Source: Myxococcaceae bacterium
GTDB taxonomy: Bacteria; Myxococcota; Myxococcia; Myxococcales; Myxococcaceae
DNA: 40,835 bases
Assembly: GCA_004173515.1 (NCBI GenBank)
Contig: SECN01000065.1
Location: forward strand, 1-40,835
Reading direction: 5' to 3'
Shown here: positions 15,789 to 23,551 of the stretch, one piece after another
Position numbering within the stretch: the first letter of the stretch is position 1
Layout of the letters: each line of letters starts with the position of its first letter
Notes under the pieces: model-generated
What the model was told of the DNA's origin: nothing
Database searches by the model: none
The model's input: only the letters and a program-made list of their open reading frames with translations
Translations under genes and position numbers: made by a program

Positions 15789-16652
15789 CTACGGAAGCAG
15801 GCCCGTGACCTGGCGCAGCAATTCCAACGGACCCAGTGCGGCGACAGCGTCGAACTGCTCCGGCGTGCGGACCAGCAGCGAGCCCGCGAACCCCAGCGCG
15901 TTGACGTTGATGCCCAGGTGCTCCGCGCGGCTCCGGGGCACCAGCAGCATCCAGTCCCGGGTGACCAGCAGGTTGTACGGCGACGCATCTCCCAGCCCCA
16001 GCGCCTCGCGCAGCAGCCGGTACGCCGCGAGCATCCGCGCCCCCGGGGCCGGCGCTGCCCAGGGCCCCAGTCCCACCAGCAGGTGCGAAAAGGGCAGCGT
16101 CCCCGCCGCCACCACGCGGCCCGGTCCCGGCAGCGCGGGGAGCAACGCCTCCACCGGAGCCCGCAGACCGTCAGGGCCCAGCGGAGCAACGAGCTGCAAA
16201 TGCTTGTGCCGCTGGCTCGCGCCCGCGATCTCCCCGGCGTTGTAGAAGGCCAGCCCGTCCAGCCCCTCCAGGCACGTGGCGAGCGCGTCGAAGTCCCCCG
16301 CCGTCAGCAGCGCGTCCTGCGATTCGAAGTCACGCGTCACCAGCAGCAGGTGGTGCTCCACGACGTTGAACTTGTTGAGCAGGCACACGTGCGCGGGTGC
16401 CACCTCGCCCAGCACCAGGTCCGGCTCCGGGTGCGCGAACGGGTTGAACGGCGCCGCGCCGGCGGGCACCGGCCGGGGACGCTCCTTGAGCGCCACCCGC
16501 CCCAGCACGCGCACCTGGAACGTCGCGCCCGCCTCCGCGAGGGTGCGCGCCTGCGTGGTGATGGGCTGCAACGCACCCGTCTCCAGCGCATGCCGGGTCA
16601 CCTCCAGCGTGCGCGGCCAGAGGGTTTCGGGCGTCAGCGGTGCGGTGTTCAC
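15789..16652 (-). CDS. ATP adenylyltransferase / Ap4A phosphorylase-like HIT protein
   Basis: A 287-residue protein starting at GTG 16652. It shows the Apa2-type plan: 'FNPFAHPEPDLVLGEV', 'LLNKFNVVEHHLLLVTRDFESQ' and the catalytic HIT triad HKHLQ at 149-153 (GASQRHKHLQLVAPLG). A C-terminal domain follows ('PYNLLVTRDWMLLVPRSRAEHLGINVNALGFAGSLL'). Family members split diadenosine tetraphosphate with phosphate to give ADP and ATP, controlling an alarmone-like nucleotide. Length is close to bacterial relatives. It lies between the TPR/AgmX gene (78 bp upstream) and the methyltransferase and may be cotranscribed with them. Confidence 0.85.
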   Translation of the reverse strand: MNTAPLTPETLWPRTLEVTRHALETGALQPITTQARTLAEAGATFQVRVLGRVALKERPRPVPAGAAPFNPFAHPEPDLVLGEVAPAHVCLLNKFNVVEHHLLLVTRDFESQDALLTAGDFDALATCLEGLDGLAFYNAGEIAGASQRHKHLQLVAPLGPDGLRAPVEALLPALPGPGRVVAAGTLPFSHLLVGLGPWAAPAPGARMLAAYRLLREALGLGDASPYNLLVTRDWMLLVPRSRAEHLGINVNALGFAGSLLVRTPEQFDAVAALGPLELLRQVTGLLP

Positions 16653-16730
16653 GGACAGGGCTCCCGGTCGGTCGGTGGCGGCCCGCAGTCTTCGCCGTCC
16701 ACCACCTCCAGCGTCAACCACCCCACCCCT

Positions 16731-18179
16731 TCAGCGCGGGGGACGGAAGACGTACTGGTGCTCCTGGGATTCGGTGCCGGGCGGGTACTGCGCGTCCATG
16801 AAGGCGACGCTCGCGCTCTGGGTGATGAGCGCGTCCTGGAGGCTGTCGTAGAGCACCACGACCTTCGTGGGCTTGCCCGTCGGGTCCATGTCCACGCGCA
16901 TCTTGAGGTTGCCCTTGAGCTCCGGCTTCGCCTGGAGGTGCTCCAGGTACAGCGCGACGAGCCCCAGCGACACCCGGTCGTAGATCTGCTGCACCGTGCC
17001 CGACGCGGGCGTCGCGGGCAGGTGCAGCTTGCGGCTCAGCTCGGCGGTCTCCGCCGCCGCCTCGGGCACCGTGCGCTCCGTGGCGGCGAGCGTCGCCCGG
17101 TACGCGGCCATGGCCTCCACGAAGCGCTCCTGCTTGAGGAAGAGCCGCGCCCTCCGCGCCTGGAGGTCGCCCCGGCCCGGCGCGAGCGCCACCGCCTGCG
17201 CCAGGCGCGCCTCGGTGGCGGCCATGTCCGACCGGGCCTCCGCCAGCGTGGCCAGACGCGACAGCGGCTCCGCGTCCTTCGGGGTCGCGGCGCTCAAGCG
17301 CACCAGGGCCTTCTCCTCGTCCTCGGGGCGCCCCAGCTCCACGCACAGCCGCACCCAGGAGCCGAGCACCGCCGGATCCACGCCCCCGAGCGTCGCGTAG
17401 CGCTCCAGCATCTTCACCGCCTGCGCCTTGTCCCCCACGGCGAGCCACGCCTCCGCCTGTCGCCGGTGCGCCTCGCGGTCGTGCGGTTGGAGCGCGACGA
17501 GCAACGCGCCCGCCTCCGCGCCCGCCTTCGCATCCCCTGCCTCCGCGGCCAGCTTCGAGAGCACCTGGAGCGCCTCCGGCTGTTCCGGCCAGTCCTTCAC
17601 CGAACGCGACAGGAGCGCCCGCGCCTCCGCCGATCCTCCCGGCCGCCCCGCGAGCAGCAGTCCCAGGTCGGTGCGGATGCGCGGGACGTCCAGCTTCGCG
17701 AGCGCCTCGCGCAGCCGCGCCTCCGCCTCCGCGGGCTTGCCTTCCGCCTGGAGTCGCAGGCCGTCCGCCCAGAGCGCGGGCGCGAAGCCGGGCACGGCCT
17801 TGCGCGCGGTCTCCAGCGGCGCGCCCGCCTCCGGGAGCATCTTCCAGCGCACGTAGACGAGCCCCATGCCCACGTGCGGCCAGGGGTTCTCCGGATACAG
17901 CACCGCGAGCGCCTTGAACTCGCTGAAGCTCTCATCGGAAGGCAGCGCGAGGAAGGCCCGGTACAGCCGGGGCATCGGGTCCTTGGGGGCCTTGGCCTCC
18001 TGGGCGTCCAGCTCCGTGCGCAGCGCGCTGGGCGAGCCCTGCACGCGGGCGGTCTCCACGCGCTGGAGCATCGCCATCCCGTCCGCCGCGGAGGCGGGCA
18101 CCGGTCTGGCGCCCAGGGCCGGGAGCGCGCACAGCACGAACAGCGACAGCAGCAGGAACGGCGGGGGACGGGACGTCAT
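16731..18179 (-). CDS. Exported TPR protein with AgmX/TonB-C-like tail
   Basis: A 482-residue protein. The signal peptide (about 1-24) ends at ALPALGA. Most of it (about 60-380) is alpha-solenoid with TPR-like repeats (for example 'AGAPLETARKAVPGFAPALWADGLRLQAEG'). The last 60 residues (ELKGNLKMRVDMDPTGKP, then VVLYDSLQDALITQSASVAF) resemble the AgmX/PglI C-terminal domain found in myxobacterial envelope and motility-linked proteins, related in plan to TonB C-terminal domains. It is probably a periplasmic scaffold. It diverges from the DUF4365 gene with 100 bp between. Confidence 0.75.
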   Translation of the reverse strand: MTSRPPPFLLLSLFVLCALPALGARPVPASAADGMAMLQRVETARVQGSPSALRTELDAQEAKAPKDPMPRLYRAFLALPSDESFSEFKALAVLYPENPWPHVGMGLVYVRWKMLPEAGAPLETARKAVPGFAPALWADGLRLQAEGKPAEAEARLREALAKLDVPRIRTDLGLLLAGRPGGSAEARALLSRSVKDWPEQPEALQVLSKLAAEAGDAKAGAEAGALLVALQPHDREAHRRQAEAWLAVGDKAQAVKMLERYATLGGVDPAVLGSWVRLCVELGRPEDEEKALVRLSAATPKDAEPLSRLATLAEARSDMAATEARLAQAVALAPGRGDLQARRARLFLKQERFVEAMAAYRATLAATERTVPEAAAETAELSRKLHLPATPASGTVQQIYDRVSLGLVALYLEHLQAKPELKGNLKMRVDMDPTGKPTKVVVLYDSLQDALITQSASVAFMDAQYPPGTESQEHQYVFRPPR

Positions 18180-18279
18180 CGGGGAGCCAGGACTGGCGGA
18201 CGCTACCAGATGACCGCGCGAGGCGACCTGCCCCTTTCCGGACTACACTTCCCTCCGTCCCTTCCGTCCGGGGTAACTG

Positions 18280-20205
18280 ATGTCGACCCGACCGCGAGCG
18301 CAGGCCCTTGAAACCCGGGCCCGGCGTGCCTTCCACGAGGCCCTGCCCCCCGAGTGGAGGATCGACGACCCGCACCGGGAGCACGGCCTGGATGCCCGGG
18401 TGCAGCCCTTCGAGCGGCGCAAGGCCACTGGCCCCGCGTTCTTCGCCGGACTCGAAGCCACCGACGACGGGCAGGGCGATGACACGGGCGTGAGCGTCAC
18501 CTTCCGGACCGAGCGGCTGCGCGAGTACCTGGACGCGGCGCATCCGGTGATGCTCGTCGGCTTCCATGCGCCCACGAACGGGCTGTTCTTCGCGTGGGTC
18601 CATCACCTCGCGGCCACGCACTCCGCCGAAGAGCGCATGCGCTGGGACTACCAGAAGACCGTCTGCCTGCGGCTGGAGCAGGCCCTGCGCGCCCGCGAGC
18701 CAGGCGAACTCATCGACGACGTGCGGGAGTTCTTCGGGGCTCAGGACGCCGTGCTGGCCCCGGCCCCCGTGCGTGTGCGGTTGGACCTGCCACCGGGCGA
18801 CAGCGCTCGACAGGTCCACGACGCGGTGGCCTCCTGGCTGGACACCGCCCGTCCCCGGGTGCGCCTGGAGTCAGCGGAGGCGGAGGTCGTGCTGGACGTG
18901 GCCTCCGACTGGAGCGCCATCCAGGTCGCGCACGGGGACCTCCAACACGCCCTGCCCACGTCGCTGCCTCCGGAGCCGACCGCGGAAGAGGCCGCGGGCG
19001 TGGTGCGGATCATCGCGGCGATGGCGCTGTCGCTCGCGGGCCTGCGCGACGACGCGGCGGCGCTCCTGGTGGAAGCGCTCCGGACCAGCGCCTGGCCGCA
19101 GAGCACCGTCGCCCGCATCCTCCTCCAGCCCGTGGTGTGGAACGTGCTGTTCGCGACGGAGGACTTCCAGGACGTGCTCGGCGCGGCGGAGGTCCTCGCG
19201 GCCCGCGAACTGACGCCCCAGGCCCTGCTCGCGGCCCGCGTGGGCCTGGAGGTCCTGCGAAGCCGGCCGTTCGTCCGACGGTCGGCGGCGCCGCAGGGCT
19301 ACCGGGCGATGCTCAAGCTCCTCCTGGAGCGCACGAACGACGTCGCCATGAGGGGCGCCCTGCACGCGCGGCTCGCCCACCACCTGCGCCTGTCGGGGCT
19401 CGGCAGGGAGGCGGTGCGCCACCTGCGCCTCGCGGCGATGGACGACCTGAGCCACCTGCAACGCGATGACTGGTGGAGCGGGATGGCGGGAGCCTTGCTC
19501 CTGCGCGGATGCATCCGTCAGGCCGTGGCCTGCTATGCGCACGCCGCGACGTTGACGGAGGACCGCCGCGTCACGGGCCTGCTCGCGGAGGCGTACTTCC
19601 GGCTGCGGAGGTTCAGCGACGCTGACCGCCTGTTCTTCCAGTGGTTCGACGGCAACCCGGAGCTGGAGCCCCTCCGCGTGCTCGAACACTTCACCGCGCC
19701 CCTGCTCGAACAGACGTTCGGCAGCGGTCGCCGGCAGGTGGGCCGGGCTTGGAGGCGCGCCGCAGAGGCCGCCGCCATCGAGACTCCCTGGAGGCAGGTC
19801 GCCGCGTTGCAGGAAGCGCTCGAGCTGGATCCCCTGTGCGAGCTTGCCTGGGCGCACTTCGCGCAGCTCAAGGCGGAGATGGATCCGGAGATGGGGGCGA
19901 ACTGGTGGCTGACCCGGGCCCTCCTCACGGGACACCGCGATGTCACCGCCTGCTTCAAGGCCCTGGAGTCGCTCAACCACGCCTCCGGGCAGGCCCCAGG
20001 ACTGCTGCGGATCTCCATCCTCTGGTTCGCGCTGCGACACCACGGTGCTCACTTCTACGAGGAGGCCGAACGCCAGCTCACCGCACAGTCGGGAGGCGTC
20101 TCCGACGACGGCTATCTGGAGTACCTGCGCGGCTTGGAGGAGCCCGCCCGGACGTTCTTCCGCCACCTGGACGAAACGGACGAAGGACCCCTCCCGCCCC
20201 CGTGA
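18280..20205 (+). CDS. DUF4365-type (degenerate nuclease fold) plus TPR protein
   Basis: A 641-residue soluble protein from ATG 18280. Residues 1-110 follow the DUF4365 plan, a PD-(D/E)XK-like fold: 'HREHGLDARV' with D38, then a strand 'GPAFFAGLEATDD', then 'GVSVTFRTERLREYLDAAHPVMLV' and 'FFAWV'. In family members the strand normally reads Q-x-K. Here these positions are G57 and E59, so the catalytic lysine is missing and the fold is probably a dead nuclease or a binding module. Residues about 190-620 are helical repeats of TPR/SEL type. DUF4365 proteins are frequent in defence and conflict loci, and this one sits 44 bp before a toxin/immunity pair. Its link to that pair is inference. Confidence 0.65.
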   Translation: MSTRPRAQALETRARRAFHEALPPEWRIDDPHREHGLDARVQPFERRKATGPAFFAGLEATDDGQGDDTGVSVTFRTERLREYLDAAHPVMLVGFHAPTNGLFFAWVHHLAATHSAEERMRWDYQKTVCLRLEQALRAREPGELIDDVREFFGAQDAVLAPAPVRVRLDLPPGDSARQVHDAVASWLDTARPRVRLESAEAEVVLDVASDWSAIQVAHGDLQHALPTSLPPEPTAEEAAGVVRIIAAMALSLAGLRDDAAALLVEALRTSAWPQSTVARILLQPVVWNVLFATEDFQDVLGAAEVLAARELTPQALLAARVGLEVLRSRPFVRRSAAPQGYRAMLKLLLERTNDVAMRGALHARLAHHLRLSGLGREAVRHLRLAAMDDLSHLQRDDWWSGMAGALLLRGCIRQAVACYAHAATLTEDRRVTGLLAEAYFRLRRFSDADRLFFQWFDGNPELEPLRVLEHFTAPLLEQTFGSGRRQVGRAWRRAAEAAAIETPWRQVAALQEALELDPLCELAWAHFAQLKAEMDPEMGANWWLTRALLTGHRDVTACFKALESLNHASGQAPGLLRISILWFALRHHGAHFYEEAERQLTAQSGGVSDDGYLEYLRGLEEPARTFFRHLDETDEGPLPPP

Positions 20206-20210
20206 ACCCT

Positions 20211-20240
20211 CGGTAACGCCCCCCCGACGCCGGGGTACCG
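20211..20240 (+). terminator. Hairpin between the DUF4365 gene and the toxin gene
   Basis: CCCCG (20222-20226) pairs with CGGGG (20231-20235) around ACGC, and CGGTA (20211-20215) pairs with TACCG (20236-20240) outside a 6-nt bulge. It lies directly between the stop at 20205 and the toxin ribosome site at 20243-20247. It could end the first transcript or attenuate the second. Confidence 0.4.
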
Positions 20241-20249
20241 TCAGGAGCC

Positions 20250-20897
20250 ATGACACCTCCCTGCAAGGCGCATTCGTCAGGCCACTTCTTGCGATTGGTC
20301 GGAGCACTGCTCCTGACCGCATGCGCCGAAGGACAGATGACCCCTCCCTCTCCCGGTGCGGTCCGGAAGTGGATCGGTCCCCCGGTAGACGTACCTGGGG
20401 GAGGCCAGTTCCGCACCGTCATCTATTACGGCCCCTGGCAGTGCAGCTCCCAGATCATGACCTATTGCCAGGAGAAGTGCGCCGGCAACGGGTACGCGCT
20501 CCAGGGCTGCATCTGGCTGGCGGACGTGAAGATGGACTTCCAGGGCACGGTGGTGAGAGCTGGGAGCCGGTTCGGCATGACGCAATGTTGTTGCAACTAC
20601 GGGACGCTCAGCGTCAAACAGAACGACGCGGCCCGCAATCGTTGGAACAGGGCACGGTTGGGATTCCGAAAGGAATGGGCGGAGCGTTTCGGCGCATGGC
20701 CGGCCGAAGCCAACGGCATGCCCTACCAGGGACACCACATCCGGGACCTCGCGCACGGAGGCAACCCAACGGACTGGGACAACATCATCCCATTCCCACA
20801 AGACCTCCATGAAGCCCTCCTCGCGCCCTACAACCAGTGCTACGCGAACGAGCCCCCTTGGACGAGGACCGGAGTGGACCACCCCTATGGCGAGTAG
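20250..20897 (+). CDS. Lipoprotein nuclease toxin, SitA-like design
   Basis: A 215-residue protein from ATG 20250 (AGGAG at 20243-20247). The lipobox LLTAC puts lipid on C25. The middle (about 60-118) is Cys-rich (C65, C73, C77, C87, and C113-C115 as a CCC run). The C-terminal 60 residues form a compact HNH/EndoVII-type nuclease: YQGHHIRDLAHGGNP (G161-H162-H163), N178 in DNIIPF and H187, matching the GHH class of polymorphic-toxin nucleases. Lipoprotein plus variable nuclease plus adjacent immunity gene is the design of SitA toxins of Myxococcus, passed between cells by outer-membrane exchange. It overlaps the SUKH gene by 11 bp. No SitB-like partner is seen. Nuclease assignment is strong, SitA membership is inferred. 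Confidence 0.75.
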   Translation: MTPPCKAHSSGHFLRLVGALLLTACAEGQMTPPSPGAVRKWIGPPVDVPGGGQFRTVIYYGPWQCSSQIMTYCQEKCAGNGYALQGCIWLADVKMDFQGTVVRAGSRFGMTQCCCNYGTLSVKQNDAARNRWNRARLGFRKEWAERFGAWPAEANGMPYQGHHIRDLAHGGNPTDWDNIIPFPQDLHEALLAPYNQCYANEPPWTRTGVDHPYGE

Positions 20898-21372
20898 ACC
20901 GCTGTTGATGGCCGAACTGCTCTCCGAAGTATCGCGCCTCCACTTTCCCAACCCGCCTGCGAGTCCGGAACAAATCGAAGCGTTCGAACGGAGTGTGGGA
21001 TGGCGCCTGGACCCGGACCTGCGTGCCTTCTACCTGCACTGTGACGGCGCCAGACTGTTCGACCGCCTCGACCCGGCCTTCTCCTTCTACCCGTTGGCGA
21101 TGATCCGACGCGCAAGGGTGGTCCTGCTCCAAAGCGACACGGACAAGGCCGGGCCTGCATCCTGGTACGCGGTATGCGCGGTACGAGATACCAACTACAT
21201 CTTCCTCGACGTGAGTCAGCAGGTGGAGGGGCGATACCCACTTCGCGATGGCTACCGCGAAGCGTTTCCAGACCCGAGCTTCAACCGCCAGATCGCCAAC
21301 TCTTTCTCTGAGTTCTTGGCGGGCGCACTGGCATCGAACGAGGAATGGTTCTGGCTCCAGGACGAGGAGTAG
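20887..21372 (+). CDS. SUKH (SMI1/KNR4) immunity protein
   Basis: A 161-residue protein. 'PASPEQIEAFERSVGWRLDPDLRAFYLHCDGARLF' (about 26-60) is the SUKH signature in which an N-terminal helix pair leads to an L-x-x-F-Y-L-x-x-D-G core. The end, ANSFSEFLAGAL, is also typical. SUKH proteins bind and neutralise nuclease toxins of the polymorphic-toxin class. ATG 20887 overlaps the toxin's last 11 bp, giving translational coupling; ATG 20908 is a weaker alternative. The pairing with a GHH-type nuclease is the classic toxin/immunity arrangement. It has no signal peptide, so it acts in the cytoplasm where the nuclease would act. Confidence 0.83.
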   Translation: MASRPLLMAELLSEVSRLHFPNPPASPEQIEAFERSVGWRLDPDLRAFYLHCDGARLFDRLDPAFSFYPLAMIRRARVVLLQSDTDKAGPASWYAVCAVRDTNYIFLDVSQQVEGRYPLRDGYREAFPDPSFNRQIANSFSEFLAGALASNEEWFWLQDEE

Positions 21373-21387
21373 GGGGCGCGGCGCCCC
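21373..21387 (+). terminator. GC hairpin after the immunity gene
   Basis: GGGGCGC (21373-21379) and GCGCCCC (21381-21387) are perfect inverted repeats around one G, starting within the TAG stop. As RNA the stem would open to a 3-5 nt loop. There is no T tract. The following stretch to 21611 holds no gene; it has a short AT-richer patch around 21440-21480 that may hold the next promoter. Confidence 0.4.
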
Positions 21388-21611
21388 GGCCACCCCCAGG
21401 GGTCTTGGCCTTGTCGCATCACGGGCTCCCTCTACAGGGAAAAGCAACCTGTCTTGTTTTGCGTGAATTGTATCAACCGCATCCGGGGTCGGCCCTACCC
21501 GGGGATACGGCGGGGAATGACCCTGGAGGATGACACGAGCTTCCAGCGAAGGACGTCATCGGGCCTGGAGGGCTTGACCCGGACCGGGAGGGCTGGGAGG
21601 AATGGCCCATC

Positions 21612-23333
21612 ATGGCCTCCGCCGAGAAACTCGTGTTCCCGACCATCGTCGAGGGACTCTTCGTCCGGGGACTGTCCGGCAAGGTGTCCTTCTCCCTCAA
21701 GGAGCAACTGCGCAAGGAGGGTCTGGACCTGGACCGCCCGCTGCAGCCGGCGTACTCGCTGGACACGTGGTCGCGCTGCGTGGCGCTGACCGCGAAGTCC
21801 CTGCACCCGGAGCAGCCGGAGCCGGTGGCCTGGCGGATGCTGGGCGAGCGGATGATCGACGGCTACCGCGACACCATGGTGGGCCGTGCGCTGCTGGGTG
21901 TGCTGCGGCTCATCGGGCCCAAGCGGATGCTGCTGCGCACGCAGCACAGCTTCCGCACCGGCAACAACTACACCGAGGTCCGCATCACCGAGCGCGGCGA
22001 GCGCGAAGCGGACCTGTGGCTCAACGAGCCCGGCCTGCTGCGCTACTTCAAGCAGGGCGTGATGCTGGCCACGGTGCGCGCGGCCAGCGGCCCCGCCACG
22101 CAGGTGGACGTCGTGCAGTACGACGACGACAGCGTCACCTACCGCGTGGCGCGCGATTCGCGGATCCGCGACCGGGGGGCCCCTTGCTCGGACCGGGCTG
22201 CATCTGCCAGCGTGGAACGTCTGGGGGCGGTGCCGGGATCGCCCTTGAAGAGGGGGCTGCATCCAATGCCGTCGAGCGAGCGCGCCAACCTGCCGCGCTG
22301 GAACGGTCAGCGGGGTTTCTTCGAGATCTGGTTCCTGGTGGTGCTCGACCCCGGCGGGGACCGCGCCTGGTGGTTGCGCTACACCTTGTTCACCCCGGCC
22401 CCGGGTTCGCCCGGAGAGCCGCGCGCGACGATGTGGGCCGCGGCGTTCGACTGCGCATCGCCCACGCGGCCCGCGGTGGCGCTCAAGTCCATCCACCCGG
22501 CCACGGCCTTCAGCGCGCTGTCGCCGTCGGGCGTGCGCATCGGGGACTCGGAGTTCTCACCCGGCAGGTGCCACGGCCAGGTGGCCTCCGGGGAGCACGC
22601 CATCGCGTGGGATCTGCGCTTCAAGTCGGAGGGACGCACGCCGGTGCGCCGCGAGCCGCGCGGCACGGCGCTCCTGCCCCTGCCCACGCGCGTGGCCCAC
22701 GTGCACGACGACGTCATCTTCGAGGGCACGGTGACGGTGGACGGCGAGCGCTACGACGTGAAGGGCGCGCCCGGCCTGCAGAAGCACCTGTGGGGCACCC
22801 GCCGGCTGGAGGAGCTGACGTGGTTGTACTGTCCGCGCTTCCGCGAGGACCCGGACGCGCGCCTGGAGGCGATGATCGTGCGAGCCCAGCGCAAGCCCGG
22901 CCACCCGAGGCTCGCGCCCATCTACCTGCGCACGGGCGACGCACAGCACACGTTCCATGAGATGCCCAACATGCTCTTCACGCGCGTGACGTCGCCCGCG
23001 CGAGGAGAGCTGACGTTCAGCGCCACGTCCGCCACGGTGGCGATGAAGGGCCGAGCATGGTGCGACCCGCGAACGCTGGTGGGCTACGCGTACCGTGACC
23101 CGACGGGCTGGGACGTGCTGGTGGCCCAGAGCGACGTGGCCCAATGCGAGGTGGAGCTCTTCTCCCGGCCCCACCCGTTCGCGAAGTGGCAGCCCACGAA
23201 GAAGCTCACCTCCACCGTGGGAGCGCTGGAGTTCCACGCGCCGGAAGCCATGCCGGGCGTGCGCTACATCCCGTGGGACGGCACCGCGCTCACGCACGAG
23301 GACGCGATGGATCCGGTCCGCGAAACAGGCTGA
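21612..23333 (+). CDS. DUF2378 protein fused to CrtC/lipocalin-like domain
   Basis: One uninterrupted 573-codon frame from ATG 21612. Residues 1-180 match DUF2378 (TIGR02265, Myxococcus paralogous family), from 'FPTIVEGLFVRGL' to 'DSVTYRVAR'. A low-complexity 38-residue linker follows. Residues 219-573 form a separate beta-rich domain beginning 'NLPRWNGQRGFFEIWFLVV' and including 'GLQKHLWGTRRLEEL', similar in plan to CrtC/AttH-type lipocalin-like proteins that act on hydrophobic substrates. A good internal start exists: ATG 22266 (M219) preceded by AGAGGGGG. The pair may therefore be two genes whose first stop was lost, or a true fusion. DUF2378 has no known activity. Confidence 0.75.
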   Translation: MASAEKLVFPTIVEGLFVRGLSGKVSFSLKEQLRKEGLDLDRPLQPAYSLDTWSRCVALTAKSLHPEQPEPVAWRMLGERMIDGYRDTMVGRALLGVLRLIGPKRMLLRTQHSFRTGNNYTEVRITERGEREADLWLNEPGLLRYFKQGVMLATVRAASGPATQVDVVQYDDDSVTYRVARDSRIRDRGAPCSDRAASASVERLGAVPGSPLKRGLHPMPSSERANLPRWNGQRGFFEIWFLVVLDPGGDRAWWLRYTLFTPAPGSPGEPRATMWAAAFDCASPTRPAVALKSIHPATAFSALSPSGVRIGDSEFSPGRCHGQVASGEHAIAWDLRFKSEGRTPVRREPRGTALLPLPTRVAHVHDDVIFEGTVTVDGERYDVKGAPGLQKHLWGTRRLEELTWLYCPRFREDPDARLEAMIVRAQRKPGHPRLAPIYLRTGDAQHTFHEMPNMLFTRVTSPARGELTFSATSATVAMKGRAWCDPRTLVGYAYRDPTGWDVLVAQSDVAQCEVELFSRPHPFAKWQPTKKLTSTVGALEFHAPEAMPGVRYIPWDGTALTHEDAMDPVRETG

Positions 23334-23348
23334 CGCAGTCAGGATGAA

Positions 23349-23376
23349 TGCCCGTCCCGGCCGTGCGCGCCGGGCA
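23349..23376 (+). terminator. Candidate terminator after the DUF2378 fusion gene
   Basis: TGCCCG (23349-23354) pairs with CGGGCA (23371-23376) around a GC-rich 16-nt loop, 15 bp after the stop codon. There is no T run. The rest of the gap to 23551 is GC-rich with no convincing coding content. Confidence 0.3.
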
Positions 23377-23551
23377 GGCGCGAAGCCAGGGCCCGCGCCC
23401 TTCCCCGCCCTGGCCCCCAGGACGGGAGGAACTTGCGGCCACGGGCCCGCGATGCCGTCCGGACAGGAGGGGTGGGGCCTGCGCCCGCGTGTGGCGGGGA
23501 ACGCCCGTGGCCACCCTCTGGGGTGACGGCCCGCCGTTCCCCCGACACCCC

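Noticed and set aside
15594..18311. 905-codon open frame opposite the methyltransferase, HIT and TPR genes
   Set aside because: Arg/His/Leu low-complexity translation, a shadow of GC-rich third positions in the real genes.
18280..20249. A SitB-type partner gene before the toxin
   Set aside because: The upstream gene is a DUF4365/helical-repeat protein without signal peptide or lipobox, so it does not fit a surface partner.
23348..23551. Upstream extension of the FUSC gene
   Set aside because: Translation gives Pro/Arg-rich noise. ATG 23552 begins directly before the first membrane bundle.
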